From Trema orientale (taxonomy: Eukaryota > Streptophyta > Magnoliopsida > Rosales > Cannabaceae), in contig JXTC01000146.1 of assembly GCA_002914845.1 (NCBI GenBank), positions 442,002-506,001 on the forward strand: a DNA stretch of 64,000 nt, written 5' to 3'. Of this stretch, positions 55,343-64,000 are shown in pieces. The notes beneath the pieces are model-generated. The model had not been told where the DNA came from, ran no database searches, and was given only the letters and a program-made list of their open reading frames with translations. Position 1 is the stretch's first letter. The number at the start of each line of letters is the position of its first letter. Made by a program: the position numbers and the translations under genes.

Positions 55343-56172
55343 GACGGAGCTGGCTCACTAGTAGGGGTTGAAACCCCCCTATTTTTTATTTTTTTATATA
55401 TTCATTAAATTTGTAAAAAATTTAATATAACTCCTAAAAAAGTTTAAAAAAAATAATTAAGCTCCTTAAAAGATTTTTAAAATGCAACAAAACTTCGTAA
55501 GTCCACAATTAAAATTATTGCATTGGTTAATAAAAAAATGTCCAAATCATTTTAGAATTAATAAAGCTCATTATTTCATTTTAATTGATTTTAAATAAAT
55601 TTAATGAAGAAAATATATGTTTTTCAGACATGTTTCTTTGTATTGTATGCTTGTATCCATGTGATATATTTTCATCTTTTGATAAGAAAATATTAATTTA
55701 CTTTGCTGAGTATTATCTAATGGATTTTTCTACTATAGAACTCATGGAATTTGATGTTCAGTTTAAAACATATATAATTGATATATGTTCCAATGAAAAC
55801 TTTAATGAATTGAAAAGTATTAGTGACCTTGCACAAAAAATGGATGAGATAAGAAGACACAATGTTGAGCCTCTCATTTATCGACTCGTGATATTGACAT
55901 TAATTTTACTAGTTGCTACTGTTAATGTGAAGATAGTATTCTATTTTATGAATTTTTTGAAAAATCGGTTACGTAATAGAATGAGTGATCAATAGATGAA
56001 TAATAATTTGTTTATTTGCATTGAAAAAGACATCTTTAATGATATTAATAACGAGCTCATTGTAAAATGCTTTCAATGCATCGAGTACAATTGTAATACT
56101 TATTATTATATTTTTTAGTTATTTTGAATTATAATTATGGCCTAGTCTCCCTAAAGAAATCCTCGTCCCTGA
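55343..56172 (+). mobile_element. Dead hAT-type (ZMYM1-like) transposon fragment
   Basis: The left end CACGGACGGAGCTGGCTCAC and the right end, read from the other strand, CAGGGACGAGGATTTC are roughly inverted, as in elements of this kind whose ends read like CAGnGGCGGAGCCAG. Inside is only the last part of a transposase-like protein (see 55585-55995). Exact ends and an 8-bp target duplication could not be fixed. Confidence 0.55.
55585..55995 (+). pseudogene. C-terminal hAT/ZMYM1-like transposase relic
   Basis: 136 codons ending NRLRNRMSDQ. The order of segments (an ISDLAQKM piece, then HNVEPLIYRLVILTLILLVAT, then FMNFLKNRLRNRM) matches the hAT C-terminal dimerisation part of plant proteins annotated as zinc finger MYM-type protein 1-like. 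A TAG stands after SDQ where the family usually has tryptophan, and the same frame goes on with MNNNLFICIEKDIFNDI. The N-terminal zinc finger and catalytic part are missing, so it cannot encode an active transposase. Confidence 0.65.
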
Positions 56173-57812
56173 TTAACAGTACATATGCATGTGTTTTGTT
56201 GTAATAGTGTGACTAGTCAGAGTAATGTGACATCATACACGATACATCAACGAAAGTTGTGATGTAGGATTTTTGTGGGTATAACTAACAAAACGACATT
56301 CATGCAAAAGTACTAATTCTTGCGTGGTCTCTCTGTGCCTTCATTCCATGGCTTTGGATACCCAGACATCCTACACCTTTGTATTCTTGTGGTTGTGGCC
56401 TACCATTTTCAGCTGCATTTATAGCAACAAATCTACTGCATTATATTTATATCTGGCCCCCACATACACTTACGTATAATGCATAAATATATAGATAGAT
56501 GCCTTTCATGTCAAGATCAGGCCATGAGAATCCAACAGACTGGTGGTCCTTTAAATCTCTTACTAGGCAGGCACTGAGACACTCTATACTTTCATAAAAT
56601 GATCTCAAAGAGCTTCTTTAAAGCTTTTCAAATTCACTTAGAGAAACTGGGCAAGTAGTGGCCTGTGAGGCTCATCTAGTCTTCATCATCGTCTCTCATC
56701 TTTGTTCGGAGCCTGTGACCAGCACGGAAAGATGCGGAGACGGTCCACCTTTTGTTGTCGTTTAAGGGATTCGGTTGTCGTTCACAAGCCACACGTAGTC
56801 TTGTACGTTATAATTAAGCCAGTATTATCGTGAAATAATATGTAGATTGTAGAAATGAAATTTTGAATCATTATAAATTATCTTAGAAAATCAATTGACT
56901 AGTTTATCAAAAAAATAAATAAATAAATAAATTGACTAACCTAGCTATTCAGGTGGCAGTTAATGAATCATTAAAGAAATACATAGCTTAAAAATTAACA
57001 AATAATATGACGTCACATCAATTTTTTTTTTTTTCCTAGATAATTTGTTAGACATGCTTTACTCTAATATATGTTATCATCCAACGACCAACCCAATCAC
57101 CCTTGAACGGTTCCTAATTAGTTATAACATACGTTAGTTAGATGTCACGTAAAGTATGCGTTTGAAATATCATGAATATTGAAATGAGATCTAAGATTTG
57201 TTCGATCTATTCGTCTTAGTGGCAATGTAGGTTTTTTTTTTTTATATATACAAAAATTTAATTAGTGGCTCCATTGAAATTGAAATATTGCGGCAATGGG
57301 CATTGATATTTTTCATTCGAGATGAGTTCAAATTGAGCCACAAAGAAATGCAATTACTAAAACCCTTGTACTCTTGTAGTACCATAAATTGTACTAGAGC
57401 AAAATATAAAGTAAGCGGCTTAACACTTTTTGTGGCTAACATCCTAACTGGGAATTTCTATAGACCCATCATGAAGCATTGTGACGATTTCTTAAACTAA
57501 AATCATTTCCTAGTTGAATGTAAACATATATATATATATATATATACATACATATATGCAACACTCGCAGATTAAATGAATCCTCCCAACCCTAATCCTT
57601 TATGGGGTCCCTAAATGAGGCCTAAGAATTTGAGTCACTTGGTGCTTATAAATGCATCCGACATAACTCAAAATGTGTCCCCTCCAGAGTGCCTTGAGCT
57701 TCTGACACGTGTACAATCATCCCAAAAAATTATTTTAATATGGGGGGAAAAAATCAAGGTTCCCTCTCCTTATGAGATGCATGGTTGAAACACTTCAAGG
57801 ATCATTTAATAA
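56173..57812. other. Gene-free DNA
   Basis: Mixed composition at 56290-56720, then AT-rich. Two TTGTCGTTTAAGGGA-type words lie at 56752-56790. A (TA) run is at 57529-57546. Several 60-70-codon open frames near 57240-57500 overlap on both strands and look like chance. No RNA gene recognised. Confidence 0.4.
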
Positions 57813-57821
57813 TTCTAATAT

Positions 57822-58066
57822 GGTTGCCAATCTAGTAGGTATTTTTTTTTTTTTTTTACATATATGTAGGTATTTTTTTTTTAGTCATTGAATCATCATC
57901 TAATGATGATCTAACGACTATAATGAGTTGTATGAAAAGACGTGTATCATTAATTCTATTTTTCTCTCTTATTTTTTATAAAAAAATGTGTATAAAAAAT
58001 TTTCATTGGCCAAATTAATACCTATGCATAAATTAAAAAAAAAAAATATCTACTGGATTGGTGCCC
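57822..58066. mobile_element. 9-bp-TSD MITE, copy 3
   Basis: Starts GGTTGCCAATCTAGTAGGTA and ends, on the other strand, GGGCACCAATCCAGTAGATA, with T/A runs just inside both ends. TTCTAATAT flanks it at 57813-57821 and 58067-58075, a clean 9-bp duplication. Same family as 28879-29096 and 29113-29356; all three share the inner word AAGACGTG in some form. Non-coding. Confidence 0.85.
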
Positions 58067-58075
58067 TTCTAATAT

Positions 58076-59353
58076 ATAGTACTATAGTTACATTTATAGT
58101 GGAAAAAGAGAAAAACTTGGAGATAAATTCCAATGTCCTTCTTTGGCCTGTGTGGGCCATGTCCAGTGGTAAAATTGTCTTATTGAGTTCGAATAAAATT
58201 ATCCAATAAAACGTACCACCAATCAAACAACAACAGCTCAACGAACGACAACAAAAACAAAGGAGTAGCCAGCGATGGTGATAAAGAATCTTGAAAAGAT
58301 TGAAAGCGCTTAGGCGTGATATGTGAAAAAGATAAGAAAGAAAAGGAAAGGAAAGAGTAGGTAAGAGAATACAAATATATAATTGTATATTTACTATATA
58401 TTTATTTGCCTTGTGCCTTTTGAAACAACTCGACTACTATAGATCAATAATCTTTTACATTTTGATTACCGAACTCATTCTAGTAAAAATCAAAGTAGAG
58501 TTGTTGAGTTTTTTTTTTTCAAAAAAAAAAAAAAGAAAAATTCATATATCGTTTATATTATAGTGACATCTCTCTTATATATATGAAAATTTCTCATGGA
58601 AAGGACACAAATATATCCGAGACTCCGACCGCAAAATTTCAAGAGATAAAGATGTAACATCTTCCCAAAGCTCATTTCTCTATCACCCACTTAAATTTTT
58701 AGCTTTACATGTCCGCTAGCATATTTAATTGTCCTATATGGTGTATTTTTCCTGTTATGGTCAACCAAGAGCATATATGCATGTAACTTTTTTCCTTAGT
58801 GAAATCATTCAAACCACTTACTATCGATCACAATATTGCTTATTTTATCTTCGTGTATATACAAAGGCATATATATATATGATTGCTAGTAATGCAATTT
58901 TGAGCATTATTCTTGGAGCATTTCGTTAATGTGAAGAGATGGACCATATAAATTGTGTCCTGATAATGATTTCTTATCTCAGTTTTCATGTTTTTAAAAA
59001 AAAAAATATTTTAGTTCTATCTATGTTATATGTAGAATAGTTTAATATTGGCCCAACTCTTGAAAATTGTCATACCCCACATGACAAAGTTAGTACCTTG
59101 GAGAAGAAAAACAAATGAAGAATTAGAATAAAATATTTGAGAGAGAGAGAGAGAGTAATAATTACTGGAAGAAAAAGATAGAGGGGAGGTGAAGGGTACA
59201 ATATGATATCAAGTTTTGGATCTTGTGATAAGTTTTCAGTCCCTTAACTTACTCTTAAACTGATTTGCTGAAGACTAAACAAAAGAAAAAACAGAAAAAG
59301 AGATAGATATATATATATATATATATTCACACATCTCTCCCCACCTAGTCAAA
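58076..59353. other. Presumed upstream region of the gene in the N gap
   Basis: AT-rich with A runs (58520-58535), a GAGAGA run at 59142-59155 and (AT) repeat at 59306-59328 directly before CACACATCTCTCCCCACC. The latter could be a TATA region and leader of the gene that follows. No other gene is seen. Confidence 0.35.
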
Positions 59354-60754
59354 TGAACNNNNNNNNNNNNNNNNNNNNNNNNNNNNNNNNNNNNNNNNNN
59401 NNNNNNNNNNNNNNNNNNNNNNNNNNNNNNNNNNNNNNNNNNNNNNNNNNNNNNNNNNNNNNNNNNNNNNNNNNNNNNNNNNNNNNNNNNNNNNNNNNNN
59501 NNNNNNNNNNNNNNNNNNNNNNNNNNNNNNNNNNNNNNNNNNNNNNNNNNNNNNNNNNNNNNNNNNNNNNNNNNNNNNNNNNNNNNNNNNNNNNNNNNNN
59601 NNNNNNNNNNNNNNNNNNNNNNNNNNNNNNNNNNNNNNNNNNNNNNNNNNNNNNNNNNNNNNNNNNNNNNNNNNNNNNNNNNNNNNNNNNNNNNNNNNNN
59701 NTTTTTTTTTTTTTTTTTTAAATCATTTTGAATTCTACCTTTTCTTGTGTATAAAATGACATGAAATGGGAATGCTTTTCTGCATATGTAATATATAATT
59801 TTAGTGTCACTATTAGTAAACAGTACTTTGCTTCTTGAAACTGGTGATTAAATATTAGTACTCCATATTCAATATTGTTTTGAGACCTAGAAAAAATATA
59901 TGTGGGTAGACTTAATTTCAGAGGAAAATCCAGATCTGATGATGTAGCTTTAAAGAGTATGTTTCAGGACTCCATATATATGTGGACAAAAGTATCCCTT
60001 TCAGAGGTTTTATCATCAACAGATCTCTTATATCACTAGCAACTCTAATTTTAAGTTTTTTTTCTTGTTACTGATTCAAATTTTCAGAGAACTGAGACCT
60101 ATTATTTCTGGTACAGTTTTTCCATATGGATGTTGAGCTGCAAATTGAGTAGATCACAATGCCACTAATATTTATTAATCTTGAAATTGGTTAATATTTT
60201 TCATTACAGAAATATTAATTTATAGTAGTAGGAGCTGTTTTTTCTTAATCAATTGGTTCTTTAGTAACTGTTTTAAAGAAGTATATTTGGTTAATTTCTC
60301 CCAGCATTGGTGCTCAGAGAGTTCAAAGAGTCTGCATTGCATTCCGTAACTGCTGTGAGGAGAAGAATATTGAAGGGTTGGTTTCTAATTCATATATAAT
60401 ATCACATAACTATTTATCTATACATATAAGTCATGACTATATAGAGACAGCAGAATGTATGATTTTTTTTTATTTTCTTATTTTTTGTTTCTTTTGCATG
60501 TTGTGACTATGAAATAATTATGATATACAGGTGCCTAAAATGTTTGCAACTGGTGAAACAAGAGTATACCCTTGTGAAAAACAAGCTCCAAACCATGTTC
60601 AAGGTAACTAATTGTGGAATATACACACAATAGTAATTGATTCAACAAAATAGAGCTTTGCTTAATTATTAGTCTTAGAATTATATACTTAATTGTTTGG
60701 ATGTAGTTGGAGCAGCAGATTTTGGCCGCCCAAAGGCCATCATTTCCAATATAA
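59354..60754 (+). CDS. Unrecognised gene, 5' part in the N gap, three 3' exons visible
   Basis: Three short exons join in one frame through good GT-AG sites: 60305-60376, 60531-60603 and 60707-60754 (stop TAA at 60752-60754). They encode a C-terminus with GAQRVQRVCIAFRNCCEEKN, then EGCLKCLQLVKQEYTLVKNK and LQTMFKLEQQILAAQRPSF, helical and cysteine-containing in its first half. I do not recognise the family. The first exon or exons must lie in or near the gap 59359-59701; ATGAAC at 59354, just before the gap, is a candidate start but only a guess. Expression and exact boundaries upstream are unknown. Confidence 0.5.
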
Positions 60755-61811
60755 TCATCATCATCATCATAGCATCATGATCAGCAGATAGCTTATGGTT
60801 CTGGCTATGTAGATTAATTTATTTTGTCTACTCCTATTTTTCCTCTCGGCTGTTTGAGTACTATATAACATATCAAAGTTGCGGATAAAAGCTTTGAGCT
60901 TTCTGTGAACTTAATTTTAGTCTCGTCAATCCGATCTTTGCAAATTAAATGCAAAAACAATATTGTTGGAATTTAATGTGAATAAATCTTTATTTCTAGA
61001 GCCTCTTATGTGTGTGTGTGTATATATGTCTATACATGCACTTTGGCAAGATTTATAATTCTCTTCTGCAAATCAAGATTTTCCCATGCAGTTCTGCTTA
61101 GAAAATTTTAAATAGGTTTACATCTTTTTTTTTCTTCTTTTAATTATTTATTTTTTTAAAGATATGTATGTAGCTTTATATTCATGTAGTATATGTAGCA
61201 GCGACCACCTTTAGAAGTACGACACATATAATCTATGATACTCAAAAAAATAAAGTACTTTTGCTTTATTATAAATTAAGCGAAAATTAAATGTTTTAAG
61301 TTTAAGATCGTTTCATTTGATCGATGTAGCTGTTTTAATCTTCTACCAATTAAAGATATTAGTGCTTGTTTGGTATAATTTTTTCTTCAGTATAAACATG
61401 GTGGATAACATTTAGAAAAGATCTTCGTCTTTCCATTTTTTTTTTTTTTTACAGAAACCAAAATTAAGTGATACGAAATAACCCAAGGTAAAGTTAGTAT
61501 AACATTCACTGTTTTGTATATGATCTATTAATCATGAGTTAATCCTATAACAATCCAGTATTATTTGAAGGAAAGGTCCCTGAGCATATAATAAAATGAC
61601 AAATCCACGTTACATGGAAAAAGACTATTAATCACCACTTTGGAAAAAGTTGTTGTGGTTCTGGAAATTTACATAGAAACTTCATAATTTCTAAATAATA
61701 ATAATGATCATGATAAGGACCACAGCTTCATCAACAAGGTGATCTACACCCTATATTGTGTGTGTGCGTGTATGTATCGTCAATAATATTGCATTATGAA
61801 ATAGGAATTAA
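60755..61811. other. 3' region and AT-rich spacer
   Basis: A (CAT) run (TAATCATCATCATCATCATA) follows the stop codon at once. Then come GTGTGTGT at 61011-61021 and AT-rich DNA with T runs (61437-61452). Nothing else is recognised. Confidence 0.4.
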
Positions 61812-62008
61812 AAAGAACAAATTAAAAAGTGAATCGGAAATTAAAATACCTATTGGATTTAAGTGAATCGGAAACTTATTGGATTGTCCAATAGGTATTA
61901 TTAGTCTTTAACTAATAATCTAATTCAATATGAAGTATACCCTATCTAATAAATCCAATAAGTATTATTAGTCTTTAACTAATAATTTTTAAAGAACAAA
62001 TTAAAAAG
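61812..62008. repeat. Nested direct repeats, possible small insertion with long TSD
   Basis: AAAGAACAAATTAAAAAG occurs at 61812-61829 and exactly again at 61991-62008, flanking 161 bases. Inside, a 32-base word starting CCAATAnGTATTATTAGTCT is present at 61888-61919 and 61955-61986 with one difference, and GTGAATCGGAAA occurs twice (61829 and 61863). The outer pair could be a long target duplication, but the inside has no poly-A tail or recognisable SINE head. Confidence 0.6.
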
Positions 62009-62555
62009 AAGCAAAGCAAAATTTAAATAAATAGGACAATCAAGTAACTAAAGACCTAGGATTTCTGATTCACCTAGATTAATCCGTCTAAATTATTCAG
62101 TTCAATTAATTAACGTTTATTTCCTATGCTAACAGCGAATTTCTCTATTATATCCATTAATCTTTCTCATGAATTAACAAACATGTTTCAATAAATAACT
62201 TCCAATATTTCTGCGTAAACTATGAACCTATCAAAAGTCATTAAGCACAAGAAATTCATAATACTATACACATCTTATAGATATCTTTATTCTATGAAAA
62301 TCTCATGTTATATTAATCAATGACAAATTTAATCCTCCCTTCTCAGATTTTGGATTAAATCTCTAATTCATGTATAAGTTGATCAGACTCTCATAAAAGT
62401 ATATATTAATACAATTAACATAGGATGGGAAATAAGCATAAACTTCTATATAAATTAAAATAATTTAAGACATCATAATTTGGCTATATCGGAGCCCTAG
62501 AAAATAAACATAGTTCATAGTAAAAGAAAAATAACATGAAGAAGAAAGAAGAAAG

Positions 62556-64000
62556 TGTTAGGATATTAGGGTTTCAATCTTACTCACTCTTATTTTGAAG
62601 ATAACAAACATTTGTTTTAGTTCTAATGATTTAACTTGAGTATGTAGTGAAATATTTTTAAAGTTTTAACTCAAGTTAATCAAGGAATCAAGCTTGAAGA
62701 TGGATCCATATTGGATCTATTAAAATCAAGTTTGGAGATGGATAATCAAGATACAAGACAGTATTTAGATAGGGTATATTTCATACTTAGTCTTGTAGTT
62801 GATTTAGTTCATTGAAGATAGATTCTCTTTGTATTGGCTCATGCTTTTAAAAATATTTTTAAACTATCTTAAGCATAAAATGGTTATTTTATTTTAGAAG
62901 TTTCAAAATAAAAAATAATGATTTATTTAAATGAGTAAAATATTCTTTAATACATGATTTCTTAAGTTTAAATAAGTTACAAATATATTTGAAATCATGA
63001 TTATTTGAAATAAGCTAAAAAGAGATTTTCTATTTGCAAACTAAAGTACGTTTTGGAATTAACACTTTCTAAATTATTGTTAAATATCTTTGAGAAATCA
63101 AAACAAATTTGCAATAGCCAAAATATTCTTTTCAAATTAATTTTCTATGTTTTAAAGTGCTCAAAATAAATTTGGAAGTCTGAATTTGAAAAACGCCAGA
63201 AAATCTACCATAATCTAAAAATGCCAAAAATCCTGTTAGAATTTAAAAAATGATCAAAAATGGGTTTGGTCGATCAAAAAATAGTTTTGATGATGTTGGT
63301 CGACTACTTTCCAAACTAGTAGCTAGAAATGACCGTTGGAGCTGAACTGATGTGTCAAACTCTAACGGCTATATTTTTTATCGACCAACTTTAATTTTGG
63401 TTGACTAAACTTTTGGCAGAAAGATAATAACGGCTAGTTTCTTGGATATCTATATATAGGGCCTTATATGGTGATATTTAACACTTGAATATAAACCTAA
63501 ATTGATATCAATCTACTCAAGTGTCTTAGCCAACTTTCACATCAATTACACTTTCAAAACATATTAAGCCAATCTTAGAGCATCTATAGTACATTGTTTC
63601 AGATTTTTTATGCCAAAATTGTATTCATTACTTTTGTGAAAAGAGTTCTTGAGTGTGTTCACTCTTGTTTATTGAAAAACTATTTGAGTTAAGGTAAGGT
63701 TGGCACCAGAGTCATAAACAACTCGTGTATAGATAAGGTTGCCATCGGAATCTAAACAAACCGTGAGTTAGTGAGGTTGGCACCATTGTCTAAACAATCC
63801 ATATAGATGAGGTTGGCACGGGAGTCTAAACAATCTGAGGTCAGGCGTAATAGAGACGGAGTCAAGATTATAAAGGCTTGGTGTGCCTAAGAAGAATTCA
63901 CTCCGTTTGTACAAGAGTCGGTCAAGCCCATAATCTTGATCCGATAGTGGAAAGCTCGAAATAAGTTGTCGAGGGCCGGAGACGTTGGCAAACCCTCATA
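62556..64000 (+). mobile_element. Partial LTR, probably Ty1/copia, cut by the window end
   Basis: TGTTAGGATATTAGGGTTTC at 62556 looks like an LTR start, and the text that follows (GAAGATAACAAACATTTG, TTTAGTTCTAATGATTTAAC) resembles the LTRs of SIRE/Maximus-type copia elements. Near the window end GTACAAGAGTCGGTCAAGCC and GAGGGCCGGAGACGTTGGCA fit the 3' part of such LTRs. No coding region or second LTR is in the window, so whether it is a solo LTR or part of a full element is not known. Confidence 0.5.
63695..63842 (+). repeat. Four tandem units of about 38 bp inside the partial LTR
   Basis: Units starting AGGTTGGCACC.. at about 63697, 63738, 63776 and 63811, each continuing with a GAGTCTAAACAA-like word, diverged by small changes. 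Such internal tandem units are common in LTRs. Confidence 0.7.

Noticed and set aside
59353..59721. 122-codon frame across the N gap
   Set aside because: It consists of unknown bases followed by poly-T; an artefact of the gap.

Overview
The window looks like nuclear DNA of a flowering plant, most likely a eudicot. It is AT-rich, its genes are split by short GT-AG introns, its protein families are plant-specific (RKF3-type receptor kinases, RLCK-VI kinases, ATG18f, ERD6-like sugar carriers), and it carries typical plant transposons. The species cannot be told from the sequence. There are two long N gaps (43116-43180 and 59359-59701) and a single N at 4380.

Layout. 1-556: part of a MITE-like AT-rich repeat. 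887-5043 (-): an 18-exon ERD6-like monosaccharide transporter with all splice sites intact. 5325-5420: a degraded scrap resembling the kinases that follow. 6146-7987 (-) and 10418-12373 (-): a tandem pair of intronless RKF3-like receptor kinases, with a hairpin MITE and a copia scrap between them. 13032-13756: a Mutator-like non-autonomous element with a 9-bp target duplication. 14170-15060: a degenerate minisatellite with a three-part higher-order period. 16-31 kb: gene-free, repeat-rich DNA holding a duplicated 1.5-1.8-kb segment (18.97 and 26.91 kb), a dead L1 LINE (22.48-24.78 kb), a 20-mer-like minisatellite (26.17 kb) and two copies of a 9-bp-TSD MITE (28.88-29.36 kb). 31110-34713 (+): an RLCK-VI_A (RBK-like) kinase with nine coding exons, one GC-AG intron and a probable N-terminal extension. 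35471-45056 (-): a complete but mutated Ty3/gypsy chromovirus-type (Tekay-like) LTR retrotransposon with GTAAG target duplications, inserted at the edge of a degenerate TTGTCGTTT-type repeat array (45110-46070). 48286-54033 (+): ATG18f-like autophagy WD40/PROPPIN gene, nine coding exons, with uORFs. 55343-56172: a dead hAT (ZMYM1-like) fragment. 57822-58066: a third copy of the 9-bp-TSD MITE. About 59.35-60.754 (+): an unrecognised gene whose 5' part lies in the N gap. 62556 to the end: a partial LTR, probably Ty1/copia.

The host genes are not an operon or pathway. Three are kinases and one is an autophagy factor, with no evident shared function beyond the local RKF3 tandem duplication. I found no clearly new biological system. 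The most useful second looks are the RLCK-VI_A N-terminal extension with its overlapping uORF, the uORFs and possible intron-retained hydrophobic tail of ATG18f, the loss of the sugar-binding QQ signature in the ERD6-like carrier, the strictly C:G-to-T:A damage in the retrotransposon, and the three-copy MITE family.
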